A DNA stretch of 64,000 nt from Aspidiotus rigidus (lineage: Eukaryota > Arthropoda > Insecta > Hemiptera > Diaspididae), in NCBI GenBank assembly GCA_035079385.1, contig JAVHKY010000025.1:20434501-20498500 (forward strand). Reading direction: 5' to 3'. Shown one piece after another: positions 1-8,492 of the stretch. The notes beneath the pieces are model-generated. The model saw only the letters and a program-made list of their open reading frames with translations. It did no database searches and had not been told where the DNA came from. The position numbers and the translations under genes are program-made. Each line of letters starts with the position of its first letter. Within the stretch, counting starts at the first letter, position 1.

Positions 1-1
1 C

Positions 2-307
2 CCACCCGGGGATTATTACGTCGAAATCCTCGACAGTACCATCTCCCGAATCATTACACGTATCTCCGCCTCACTCGACCTTGGCGAGAGCCCATCCGAC
101 ACAGCCCAACAGACCTCATATGACAACCGCTCCGTCGCCTTCTTCAAGGGAGTCTCGGAAATACTCACTATTATCGCCCGTCCGGCCGCAGTTACGGCTC
201 CAGTTCACGGCATCCACCACAAACCCGCAGCTCAGCCCCCGCCTTATCAACCGCCGCTCGTTGGCGACCAGAATGCAGCCGCCAACGGCGCCAACCGTCA
301 GGCTTGA
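2..307 (+). CDS. C-terminal part of an unrecognised protein entering from the left edge
   Basis: A frame is open from base 2 to a TGA at 305-307, about 101 codons with no start inside the window. It is markedly richer in C and G than the flanking DNA. The first half looks like a folded region with alternating hydrophobic residues (DYYVEILDSTISRIITRI, then VAFFKGVSEILTIIARPA). The last 40 residues are Pro/Ala/Gln/Asn-rich and look disordered, as in a protein C-terminus. I do not recognise the family. It could be the end of a host gene, a retroelement gag, or a viral-type protein. An alternative ATG frame (81-473) overlaps it but is less protein-like. Seen: open frame and composition. Inferred: that it is coding. 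Confidence 0.4.
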   Translation, partial: PPGDYYVEILDSTISRIITRISASLDLGESPSDTAQQTSYDNRSVAFFKGVSEILTIIARPAAVTAPVHGIHHKPAAQPPPYQPPLVGDQNAAANGANRQA

Positions 308-604
308 GCGTGATATCTGCTTACCGACTTTGTCCTGTATTAGAGGAATTATACCTCGTTCCCTTGTACATATATTCGATGAGCGTCCAACACTTTCAAC
401 ATTAAATGTTTTGTCTTTTGTAGTATTCATCACAGTTGCATGTTTTCTCTTTTTATATTGTTGCGTGTTTTAAAATTTTAACTTTCTTTTGAATTTTATC
501 CATTAACGACCTGCCCAGTTTATCTAGGTTGTATGTTTGCATGTCGTTTACTTTTATTATTGTTTTTATGCTTCTTTTTGATCATTTGAACCCACACTTC
601 CGCA
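308..604 (+). other. AT-rich flank after the partial reading frame
   Basis: T-rich sequence without a convincing reading frame. It follows the stop of the partial frame and ends where similarity to the 14360-15307 element begins. It could be the 3' UTR of the preceding frame or plain flank. No clear polyadenylation signal decides this. Confidence 0.3.
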
Positions 605-1901
605 TCATCAACCCTGAGACAGATGTAAGACCACAGTAAGTCGGCGGGCTAACCGTGCTCGGGCAACCGCTCCTAGTTGGTGAATAATCCACTCATTCAC
701 ACAACTAGGCAGGGCTTTCACAAAACCTCAAGATGCCATCGGGCCGCAGCTGATTCCAACCAACCCAAGGACCACGGACCTTAGTTAAGTATCTAGCAAT
801 AGCTTGTACTCACTACACCACACCCTGCTGAAGCGCCTGATTACTGGGATTGTAGCTATTTCCTGTAAACATGGGCGATAAGTGGAGTACTAGTCACGCA
901 ACAGCAGGATCACTTCTTCTCATCTATTTCAGGGTAAGAATAAGTTGTAAACAATCCATACCATAAATGTATTTATGTTTTCATGACCACCCTCACACCG
1001 CATCCGGATACCCAACTACTGGGGAAGGCGGTTATCTCCCTGTAACCATCGACCAAAAGTGGAGTACTGGGCAATCCGCTGCGGATCAACATTTTTACTT
1101 CTAACGTTAGCTACTTTTCTTTTAGTTACTTATGTAGTAGTCCGCCCCCCTGCTCGCCCTATGTATTAAAGGGCACTAGGGGATGTACAAAATTTTCCAT
1201 CATAATTGTAATTGTACTGGTACAATAAATAAATTGAAATCGAAAATTGAAATTGAAACTATTTCAGCCTAGAGTAAGATGTTAATTAACCCACATATGC
1301 AAATGTACATATCTCACAACCACCATCACAGCGCAATCGGCTGTCCTGTTACTGGGGAAGGCGGTTATCTCCCTGTAACCATCGACCAAAAGTGGAGTAC
1401 TGGACATGCCCTGCGGATCTTCTCTTCCTACTATTACAGGTATAGAAGTAAGATTGTTAATCACCACATAATTTTACAATTGTAATATTTATCTAATACT
1501 CAATATTCTTGTAATTATTATTAGGTCCCCTCTACCCCACTTACCTAGGGATATGTAGAGGAGTCCCCCCCCGGTATTGTACCTCCCATCCTACTTTTTC
1601 TCCTCTCAGCTGCTCTGAGATCATTGTTAGATCAATTGGGGCAACTGAGTGGATGATTAACAGCCGAAGTATGAGGGGGAAACCCGTCCAGTGCATAAGT
1701 CAACTCGACAAGTCTCTGCGGGCAACCCTCAAGTATGGAAGCACTTACTATAAATCACACTTAAGATGATAAAACCCCTTGCAGAGAGCGATCTCGCTGC
1801 AAGGGCTAGTTTATAATATTGTCTTTTATCGCGGAATATACTCGCCCCATGGAGCAAGTTCCAATTGGGGAACCCAAAAAAAAAAAAAAAAAAAAAAAAA
1901 A
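605..1901 (+). mobile_element. Non-LTR retrotransposon 3' module with poly(A) (copy A)
   Basis: This segment is colinear with 14360-15307. It starts with the block ending in AGTAAGTCGGCGGGCT and finishes with GGAGCAAGTTCCAA-type sequence and a 26-base poly(A) at 1876-1901. It has no long reading frame, so it corresponds to the 3' untranslated module of a non-LTR element. Inside it a roughly 60-bp motif (ending GTGGAGTACTGG in its clean copies) recurs at about 840, 1012 and 1342; copy C has only two. The poly(A) is followed directly by R1-clade coding sequence, so the two elements are inserted back to back. It is 5'-truncated or an ORF-less derivative. The poly(A) fixes the orientation. Confidence 0.7.
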
Positions 1902-1905
1902 GTAT

Positions 1906-2252
1906 GGACCAAACCTGACCCTGAACAAGAAGAAAACGGAAGGACTCCTCTTTCAAAGGAAGGGTAGAGGAAACGAGAAAAGATACGTCCTCGACATTGA
2001 CAGTGAACTGCAGCGGGGTAGCACCATGAAATATTTAGGAGTTTGGCTAGATGAAAATCTGTCATGGCTACCCCACTGCAAAGAGATGGGTATGAAGGCT
2101 ACGAACAAAGCTGCCCGAATAAGTATAATCTGCCGAAACACATTTGGTCACAGTACTAAAGCAAGAAAGATCATCCTTGAAGGAACAGTTGGGGCAATGC
2201 TAAAATATGCCTCCGCGGTTTTTGCACACCGCATGAACGTGAAGTATATATA
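1906..2252 (+). pseudogene. R1-clade reverse transcriptase, thumb region (first half)
   Basis: In the frame of the ATG at 1819, but real similarity starts only after the poly(A), near 1906. The part LTLNKKKTEGLLF is the conserved RT block after the catalytic motif, where the strand turns back before the thumb. MKYLGVWLDENLSW is the typical R1/Jockey LGVxLDxxLxW motif, followed by a helical region with regular Lys/Ala. The frame runs up to the LTR insertion at 2253. The apparent ORF across the poly(A) and into the LTR is accidental. It cannot make active RT because the palm is absent. Confidence 0.75.
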
Positions 2253-2536
2253 TGTAAAATCAATTTACTTGATTCGTAAATTTTTCTTTATTAATATAAC
2301 GATGTACAAAATAACATGCGTGTGAATCGTTAAATTAAGGATTAATATCACCGAGTCTAAAAACGAATAATTTGTTGTAATATAAACGAACTTGTTCATC
2401 AGAGAGTACAGCTATTCGACTGATTAGAAAAGGTTCCTTCAATGTACGAGACCAGCCGAATAGACAGATAAGAGAGTGAACAATCGTACACACGATTGTT
2501 CGTGAAATTAGGTGGTGTAAGTACCTAAATTTTACA
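2253..2536 (-). repeat. 3' LTR of the Ty3-type element
   Basis: 284 bp, TG...CA, reads identical to 6821-7104. It lies downstream of pol in minus-strand sense and is preceded there by the purine-rich tract. Confidence 0.93.
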
Positions 2537-2548
2537 TCCCCCCACCAA
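2537..2548 (-). promoter_or_regulatory. Polypurine tract of the Ty3-type element
   Basis: On the minus strand the bases just before the 3' LTR read TTGGTGGGGGGA, then TGTAAAAT of the LTR. A G-rich purine run exactly abutting the LTR is the expected primer for plus-strand DNA synthesis. One T interrupts the run. Confidence 0.7.
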
Positions 2549-2595
2549 GGGACAAAGAAAAATTTAAATGCAATAGGACGACAAGATCCATGTTT

Positions 2596-5500
2596 TTAAA
2601 GGCTATTTACTGGTATAAATTTGGATACATGGAAAAGCCTTTTTTCGCGCTCAGATGAGCCGCATGCTAACCTGTACACAGATTTTGATAGACATTCAAT
2701 TATTGGGAATGGACCAATTCGGATGGGATCCAATTTTTGCCTATTTAGTTTATTGCCATTTTCAACGTAGACAAGATCGCCCAACTTGAATTCGTGGTCG
2801 ATTTTGTTAAGATCATACCTACTTTTATTTTTTTGATGATGTTTTAGTGTGTTGTGGTAGGCTTTTAATCGATCCGTGTCTAGATCTGAAAAAGGTTCGA
2901 GTGTAGGAGGCAATATTGGAAATTTTGTCCCTTTTAATAGATATTCAGGAGCAAATTTGGTTACTGAATGCACTGTTTTATTGTATTCTTCTGCGCATTG
3001 TTTAGCGACCGTAGTCCAAGCTCTATCATTATTTTCCTCATTTATTCGGCATCTTATCCTATTCACCAAGGTTTGGTTGAGGTGTTCATTAAGACCGAGT
3101 GAAAATGCCGCATCAACTGCTGTAAATATGTGATTTATCTGGTTATCTTTTAGATATTGATCAAAATTATCAGACGTCAAACCACCGTATTGATCAGTGA
3201 GAAGAATATCTATTTTGTTATTAGCCTGAACCGAATGAATTATTTTTATAAAATCTTCTGTGCTTTGAGTTTTTGACGTAAGTATGTAGGCGAAACGAGT
3301 GAAGTGGTCCACTAAGAGATGTAGATACTTCTTAGTTGACCTTCTTCCTCCAAAACCTCCTATAGTGTCCAGTGACATTATTTGGAAGGGTTTGGTTGGT
3401 GGGCCTAAGTGGCCTAAAAAACCGAAACTCTTGCCTTTTCGAGTTTTATTTTTTATGCATATCTCGTAGTTTTTAGTTATCTGTTTTATTGTTTTATAAA
3501 TATTTTTAGCACAGTAAAGCGGCGTTATCATTCTTATCAGACAATCAGTTCCTACATGTCCTAACTGATTATGTATTCTGGTTATTAATACTCTTGCACC
3601 CTCTTCCGAAAGGATGATTTGTTTTTTATTATTACTTTTTTTGTAAACTATCCCATTTTCTACAAAGTGGTCTTTATTTTTTATTACTTGCTTTTGATCA
3701 CTTAAGATATCATTTATGGTGAACAGATTCACCGTACACAAAATATCATCGCCAGTAACTTCCCCCGAGTCAAAAAACGGATTTCTGGAAAGACAGTCTG
3801 CTTCCTCATTTGATTTACCAGGGTTATAAATTATATTGAAATCAAATTGTGAAAGAAAATTCATCATATCCCCCAACTCCTCATCTGTTCTAACATTCAC
3901 TCCCAGGTTTTCCAGGGGTTTGTGGTCTGAATAGACAGTGAAATGATTGCCCAGCAGCCAATACTGCCAAAATTTCACGGCTTCTTTGATGGCTAGACAC
4001 TCTAGAAATACGGCTTTTTTCTTTTTCTGCCCCTCCGTAAGTTTTTTTGAAAAATACGCGACAGGTTTTATTGACCCGTCTTTTTGTATTTGTTTTAGAA
4101 CGGCACCGATACCCTCTATACTAGCGTCAGTGTATATCAGAATTGGTTTTAATCGATCAAAGATCGCCAATATCGGTTGGGATGTTAGATACTTTTTTAT
4201 TTTTATAAATGAGTTTTCACATTCTTGACTCCATTTAAAATCTACATTCTTGCGAAGGAGATTATGGAAAGGCTCCAATATCTTAGCAGCATCTTTTATA
4301 TATTTGTGATAAAAATTAATTTTACCTAACAGCTGCCGAATGTTTTTTTTATTTTTAGGTGTTGGAAAATTTTGTATGGAAATAACATTATCATACATAG
4401 GTTTTATGGTATTTTTGGACAATTCGTGTCCCAGGTATTTTACTTTCTTTACAGCAAATGAGCATTTAGTAAATTTTATTTTGAATCCCTCATTTTGTAT
4501 TGCCTTAAAGACCTGTTCAATGTGCTGTACATGCTCATCGAATGATTTAGAAAAAATGAGTATATCATCGATATAATTGGTACAAAACTTTGATAAGTTG
4601 TTCCTACGTATGATACCAGAAAGAATTCTTTGATAAGTAGGTGATGCGATTTTTATACCGAAGGGTAAACAAGTCCATTGGTAATGACCCTCCTGGGTCA
4701 CGAAACCCGTTTTATACCTATCTTTTGTTCTTACTGGAATTGACCAAAAGGCCGAATTCATATCAATGACACTAAACCATTCGCATTCAGCTGTTTGTAC
4801 AATTACGTCGTCGATTGTAGGGAAAGGAAAAGTCTCAGGAACAATCAACTTGTTTAGTGCACGGAAATCGCAGCACATCCTATTCGTTTTTCCCTCTGCC
4901 TTTCGAAAGGCCATGGTCACAGGGGCCGCAAAAGGGGAGCAGGATTCCTCTATCAGACCGGCTTTTAGAAGTTCAGCTACCTGCTGTTCAATCTCAAGCT
5001 GATCTTCTAGTGAACAACGATAAGGCTTCCTTGCAATAAATTTATTTTCAAAAAGTTTTATATGAGCTTCCTGCTCTGAAAAGTTGCCTACGTCGTAGCG
5101 ATTTCGAGCAAATAGGGTTTCGTATTTATCAATTAAACCTTCTATTTTATTTTTTTTAATAGGATCTAAATGTTCAGTTTCAGCTTGGAACTGCTCGATT
5201 GGCATAAATTCATTCCAATTGACTGTGATTATTGGGGTGTTTATTATTTCTTTGGGTTTATTTGTATTATTTTTGAATTCATCCTCGTCTATAGTCTGCG
5301 TAATATTTAATTTATAGTCCTGATTTAGACGGAATATTTGGATGCAATCTAATCTGAGGAGAACATCATAATGAAAATCTTCATCTTGTATAACAAAAAA
5401 CCAAATTTCTTTTTCTATATTCATTATTTTTGTTTTTAGTTTTATTACTCCAGTTAGGAGTCGTACTCCACCCAGCGTTCTACAGGAATAGGGTTTTAGA

Positions 5501-5628
5501 GGAATTATATATTTTTTTAGTTCGTTTACGAACTTAGAATTTATCATTGATACGTTTGCACCGCCGTCATAGAGAGCTTGAGCGGGGCAGTCCTCTGCTA
5601 ATATCTGTAGAACGATGAGAGGAGTCAA
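2596..5628 (-). CDS. pol: Pol polyprotein: protease, reverse transcriptase, RNase H, integrase
   Basis: The frame is 1010 codons, numbered from a TTG at 5628. There is no ATG at its head, so it is most likely made by -1 frameshifting from gag at 5634-5640. Domains in order: aspartic protease near residues 10-100, with the active-site loop ALYDGGANVS (D21); reverse transcriptase about 205-400, with VIDM (D289) and YIDD (352-355); RNase H about 495-615, with YTDAS (D501), E543, D568 and D611; integrase about 680-900, with H686/H691 and catalytic D754, D812, E848 (D,D-35-E). A GPF/Y-like region with FHVSKF follows at the C-terminus. Oddities: the protease has D-G-G where D-S/T-G is usual, one base away from Ser. 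In the integrase zinc finger the first expected Cys is Tyr721, with Cys724 present. Length is normal for a gypsy element without env. The frame has no stop or frameshift. Confidence 0.93.
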   Translation of the reverse strand: MTPLIVLQILAEDCPAQALYDGGANVSMINSKFVNELKKYIIPLKPYSCRTLGGVRLLTGVIKLKTKIMNIEKEIWFFVIQDEDFHYDVLLRLDCIQIFRLNQDYKLNITQTIDEDEFKNNTNKPKEIINTPIITVNWNEFMPIEQFQAETEHLDPIKKNKIEGLIDKYETLFARNRYDVGNFSEQEAHIKLFENKFIARKPYRCSLEDQLEIEQQVAELLKAGLIEESCSPFAAPVTMAFRKAEGKTNRMCCDFRALNKLIVPETFPFPTIDDVIVQTAECEWFSVIDMNSAFWSIPVRTKDRYKTGFVTQEGHYQWTCLPFGIKIASPTYQRILSGIIRRNNLSKFCTNYIDDILIFSKSFDEHVQHIEQVFKAIQNEGFKIKFTKCSFAVKKVKYLGHELSKNTIKPMYDNVISIQNFPTPKNKKNIRQLLGKINFYHKYIKDAAKILEPFHNLLRKNVDFKWSQECENSFIKIKKYLTSQPILAIFDRLKPILIYTDASIEGIGAVLKQIQKDGSIKPVAYFSKKLTEGQKKKKAVFLECLAIKEAVKFWQYWLLGNHFTVYSDHKPLENLGVNVRTDEELGDMMNFLSQFDFNIIYNPGKSNEEADCLSRNPFFDSGEVTGDDILCTVNLFTINDILSDQKQVIKNKDHFVENGIVYKKSNNKKQIILSEEGARVLITRIHNQLGHVGTDCLIRMITPLYCAKNIYKTIKQITKNYEICIKNKTRKGKSFGFLGHLGPPTKPFQIMSLDTIGGFGGRRSTKKYLHLLVDHFTRFAYILTSKTQSTEDFIKIIHSVQANNKIDILLTDQYGGLTSDNFDQYLKDNQINHIFTAVDAAFSLGLNEHLNQTLVNRIRCRINEENNDRAWTTVAKQCAEEYNKTVHSVTKFAPEYLLKGTKFPILPPTLEPFSDLDTDRLKAYHNTLKHHQKNKSRYDLNKIDHEFKLGDLVYVENGNKLNRQKLDPIRIGPFPIIECLSKSVYRLACGSSEREKRLFHVSKFIPVNSL

Positions 5629-5630
5629 AG

Positions 5631-6767
5631 TTAGTTTTTTTGATTAGGGATAGAATTTAATACGTCCTGCAGTTCTGCATTGTTTGCAACACGTATGGGT
5701 TTTTCAAGATCCCGGTGTGCCTTTTTAAATGGCTCTAATTTATTTTCTGGGTTATTAGGGTTGCTCCAGCATTTAGCTTCCGGATGAAAACGATTACGCT
5801 GACCTAATTTTTCACAAATAGAGCAAGGTTTGTAATTTACTTTATTTTGTTTCTTATTAACTGTTGACTTACCCGTCTTTTCCTTATCAGAGACTGTTGT
5901 CACCATATTTTCAAGACTACCTAGAGCGGCCATTAGGTCACCCTGATTTTGGATATCGGGTCTATCCAGCCGGTCACGTACATTGCTAGGAAGACCTACG
6001 ATTACAAGATTAATCCTAGCGATCTCTGGGAGAGACGGCTCTACATCTAGGAGTAATTTAATTTTTTTAAGGGCGTAATCGGTAAAGGCGCCCGCGAGAT
6101 ATGAAAACGAATACGCGTATACAATGTCCGACCACCCTTTATTTTCAAAATTTTCGAGAAAGCTGACTCTCCAACTACCCCATGTACCCTCCAGGCCAAC
6201 CGTCCGGTAGCAAATATCGTACCAATCGGACGCCGGACCATCGAGGAATAATCTTAATGCTTCGGAAAAACGATGTTCCGGAAGAGACATTCGAGTTGCC
6301 TCTTTCTGAAAAATATTAAGCCATACCGTGGCGTTCTGTTTTTTTCCCGAAAATTTTGTACAAACCATTTCCTTTGTTAATGAAGTGAACGATTTTTGAG
6401 GAACGATAGGTTCGGGTTTCTCGTTCGTCCGAAGTTGTGGATTCGGCGTGAGTGGCGCTGTTTCATCGAGAAATATTTTTCGAAATATTAAATTTTCGTC
6501 TTCATCAAGGTAGATTTTAAGCAGATCTTCATTTGGTGTAATTTTTATCTTCCGGGTTTTCCCGCGCTTGTCCAGCTGCTTCAGCGCTTGCTCGATTGAA
6601 GGGTGCTTGGCTAATTCTGGATGCATCGAAATTGGTTGAGATTCGACCGGAAAACTGTATGCGGTTGATTCACCAACGATCTGAATAGATTTCACATTAC
6701 GAACATTTGATTTCGAATCTGATAGCGACGCCTCACAGGCCAACAAGAATTGAATCTTCACCGACAT
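5631..6767 (-). CDS. gag: Gag polyprotein (capsid and zinc-knuckle nucleocapsid)
   Basis: 378 codons from the ATG at 6767. The frame extends 9 codons upstream to a GTG, but MSVKIQFLLAC is the first ATG and suits a eukaryotic mRNA. The middle (about residues 120-270) has the helical, Trp- and Leu-rich pattern of Ty3/gypsy capsids (TVWLNIFQKEATRM, LFLDGPASDWYD, LPSNVRDRL). The C-terminal third carries one variant zinc knuckle, CSICEKLGQRNRFHPEAKCW, spaced C-x2-C-x9-H-x4-C instead of the usual C-x2-C-x4-H-x4-C. The protein should form the virus-like particle and bind element RNA. The last codons, CAA AAA AAC, are the slip site that leads into pol. Confidence 0.88.
   Translation of the reverse strand: MSVKIQFLLACEASLSDSKSNVRNVKSIQIVGESTAYSFPVESQPISMHPELAKHPSIEQALKQLDKRGKTRKIKITPNEDLLKIYLDEDENLIFRKIFLDETAPLTPNPQLRTNEKPEPIVPQKSFTSLTKEMVCTKFSGKKQNATVWLNIFQKEATRMSLPEHRFSEALRLFLDGPASDWYDICYRTVGLEGTWGSWRVSFLENFENKGWSDIVYAYSFSYLAGAFTDYALKKIKLLLDVEPSLPEIARINLVIVGLPSNVRDRLDRPDIQNQGDLMAALGSLENMVTTVSDKEKTGKSTVNKKQNKVNYKPCSICEKLGQRNRFHPEAKCWSNPNNPENKLEPFKKAHRDLEKPIRVANNAELQDVLNSIPNQKN
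5634..5640 (-). promoter_or_regulatory. -1 ribosomal frameshift site A_AAA_AAC at the gag-pol junction
   Basis: On the minus strand gag ends CAA AAA AAC TAA. In the gag frame this contains the canonical X_XXY_YYZ heptamer A_AAA_AAC directly before the stop. Pol lies in the -1 frame and is open from this point, starting without an ATG. Established knowledge: this heptamer drives -1 frameshifting in several retroelements and viruses. I did not establish a downstream stem-loop or pseudoknot. Confidence 0.85.
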
Positions 6768-6820
6768 TCTAATTGTGTTCACGTTTCTCGACACGACGAT
6801 ACACGAAAAATTTAACGATT

Positions 6821-7104
6821 TGTAAAATCAATTTACTTGATTCGTAAATTTTTCTTTATTAATATAACGATGTACAAAATAACATGCGTGTGAATCGTTA
6901 AATTAAGGATTAATATCACCGAGTCTAAAAACGAATAATTTGTTGTAATATAAACGAACTTGTTCATCAGAGAGTACAGCTATTCGACTGATTAGAAAAG
7001 GTTCCTTCAATGTACGAGACCAGCCGAATAGACAGATAAGAGAGTGAACAATCGTACACACGATTGTTCGTGAAATTAGGTGGTGTAAGTACCTAAATTT
7101 TACA
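6821..7104 (-). repeat. 5' LTR of the Ty3-type element
   Basis: 284 bp, reads identical to 2253-2536. It should carry the element's promoter and polyadenylation signal in minus-strand sense. Immediately downstream (6820 to lower coordinates) the minus strand reads AATCGTTAAATTTTTCG, which lacks the TGG start of a standard tRNA 3'-end primer site. Confidence 0.93.
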
Positions 7105-7724
7105 TATATAAGCACATTGATGCAGCACATCGAAGTATGGTTCTTTGTTATGGGAGACTCTATCGTACAGTGTCTTACATACCAGCCACTGTGGTATGTG
7201 GTGTGCGTCCAATTAGATTAGACATACAAGCTCGCGCAATAATGTACGCAAAAAAGAAGAAAATACCATTGGATTACGAAAAGCTGGCCATCAAGCCACC
7301 CCCAGAGGGAATAACCAAGAAGATGAAGCCAAAAGAATTAAGACTCGAGCTTGAAAATAGAGCCAACAAAAAGTGGCAACAGGAGTGGACCCAATCCGAA
7401 AAAGGTAGTTGGACAAAAACACTCCTTCCTGGAATAGATATCAAACGAAGCCCGCCGTGGTTTTGGCTTGGCCAAGGCCTGAGTGGGCATGGAACATTTG
7501 GCCAATACCTGAGGAGAGATGACCCGCGGTGCAGATGTCGTACAGAGAATGAAACCCCTAACCATGTTTTCCTTGACTGCGAACTTTATAAGGAAAACCG
7601 TCCAGCAAAGTTGTGTGGAGGTGATCGAGAAACCAAGGACTATCTCATCGCAGTGGTTAAAGACGTGTGGAGGAGAGAAGTCGAAACCCAACGGAAGAGA
7701 ATAGACGAAAGTTCAAGACGCTAG
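7105..7724 (+). pseudogene. R1-clade ORF2 C-terminal region (second half)
   Basis: In-frame coding resumes with KHIDAAHRSM and stays open to a stop at 7722-7724. The block RLYRTVSYIPATVVCGVRPIR is the conserved R1 thumb motif (YRTVS... GV.P). After a Lys-rich linker, WQQEWTQSEKGSW and the cysteine region CRCRTENETPNHVFLDC follow. The latter fits the C-x-C-x7-H-x4-C pattern at the C-terminus of R1, TRAS and I elements, believed to bind nucleic acid. It is the true end of ORF2. The frame is intact but has no palm domain upstream, so it is not functional alone. Confidence 0.82.
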
Positions 7725-7880
7725 ACAAAAGTTCAAGATGACGGGCAAGCTGCAGAGGGCAGTGCCTGCCGCAATCGTCTAGCCTTAAGCATAAGTATCT
7801 GTAATAGTTCACACTACAATAGTAATCCATGTAACCCAAACAATAGCCATTTACAAAGTAGCCTTAGGCATAAGAAAAAC

Positions 7881-8003
7881 CCACTACTCCCTTCGATATA
7901 CTTGTAAGTACGCAGGGGAGTAGTGGCTAGTTACAATAGCCCATAGCTCATATAGTCTCTCCGTCCATCACTGAGCACTGCCTTTGTATACTCAGTGATG
8001 GAC
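7881..8003 (+). other. Two stem-loops in the R1 3' UTR beside the poly(A)
   Basis: The first stem pairs CCACTACTCCC (7881-7891) with GGGAGTAGTGG (7916-7926), 11 bp. The second pairs GTCCATCACTGAG (7963-7975) with CTCAGTGATGGAC (7991-8003), 13 bp without mismatch. The poly(A) begins 12 bases later. Such 3' hairpins are plausible recognition structures for the element's own RT; that role is inferred. Confidence 0.65.
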
Positions 8004-8181
8004 AAATAGGCAATAAAAAAAAAAAAAAAAAAATTCCGCTTGGTGTTGGATCTGGACGATTTCCGGCGGACAGTTGAAAACAAAGATGCCTGATTATTTT
8101 GTACGACGGCGAGTAGATCTTGACTAGCGGCCAACGGTCAATTCTGCAAACCCATTCTTCTTCTTTGGTCCAAATAACGCA

Positions 8182-8430
8182 TCAGCTTATAAACACGCGG
8201 TGGTACATCATCGACAATAAAGAATCATTTTGTAGAAACAGACGCAAAGCGTTCAGATACAATGGCTTGGCAAAAATTTGAATGTTTCCATTGGTGAAGC
8301 GGCAAAGCCGTCGCGAATTTGCAGCCGTTTCTCTTACTGCCGTTCGAATTGACTTGTCATCGAGAAAATTTTGACCGATGTCCGAGGGATCATTAAGTGC
8401 GAATCCCAGTTCTCGTAAATAACTTTTTGG
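8182..8430 (-). pseudogene. Short open frame of unknown origin, opposite strand to the next
   Basis: On the minus strand a frame is open for 83 codons between stops but has no ATG at its start. It reads like a real protein (ELGFALNDPSDIGQNFL, then TANSR-like basic and LYLNALRLFL hydrophobic stretches). No family is recognised. It sits between the R1 poly(A) and the reading frame starting at 8493 on the other strand, and may be a relic of the same foreign insertion. It is ATG-less and ends in TGA within an otherwise unreadable flank, so it is treated as a remnant. Confidence 0.3.
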
Positions 8431-8492
8431 TTACGATTTTCAAAATCATTCATTGTAGTTAGTCTACAGAGCCGGTGCTCAAATTTTTGATC

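Larger units (their letters stand above)
2253..7104 (-). mobile_element. Complete Ty3/gypsy-type LTR retrotransposon (gag-pol, no env)
   Basis: Element of 4852 bp on the minus strand, with 284-bp LTRs at both ends that I read as identical base for base. Each LTR starts TG and ends CA. The flanks give a 4-bp target duplication, TATA (2249-2252 and 7105-7108). Gag (5631-6767) and pol (2596-5628) are open with no internal stops, joined by a -1 frameshift signal. Domain order protease, RT, RNase H, integrase is that of Ty3/gypsy. Only about 60 bases separate the pol stop from the 3' LTR, so there is no env gene. A purine-rich tract sits next to the 3' LTR. No ordinary tRNA-complementary primer site is evident next to the 5' LTR. 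Identical LTRs and open frames mean a recent insertion. Confidence 0.95.
1902..8033 (+). mobile_element. R1-clade non-LTR retrotransposon, 5'-truncated and split by an LTR element
   Basis: The element begins directly after the poly(A) of copy A, already inside the reverse transcriptase. It runs to 2252, is interrupted by the LTR element 2253-7104, resumes at 7105-7108 (target duplication) and ends in poly(A) 8015-8033. About 1.28 kb of R1-type sequence remains: the RT thumb, the C-terminal CCHC-type region, a 3' UTR of about 300 bases with two strong hairpins, and the tail. With the interruption left out of account, the two coding parts are in the same reading frame, so the R1 copy was still open here when the LTR element landed. 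EN, ORF1 and the RT catalytic core are missing. Confidence 0.8.

Noticed and set aside
81..473. 130-codon plus-strand ATG frame
   Set aside because: The overlapping frame 2-307 has better protein character; this one is Arg/Ser/Pro noise from a GC-rich shadow.
1819..2325. Continuous 168-codon frame across the copy-A tail, poly(A), R1 sequence and LTR
   Set aside because: It only joins three unrelated segments; real similarity is limited to about 1906-2252.
2537..2595. Possible env gene of the LTR element
   Set aside because: Only about 60 bases lie between the pol stop and the 3' LTR.
6795..6820. tRNA primer-binding site next to the 5' LTR
   Set aside because: No TGG-type start or recognisable tRNA 3' end; left unassigned.
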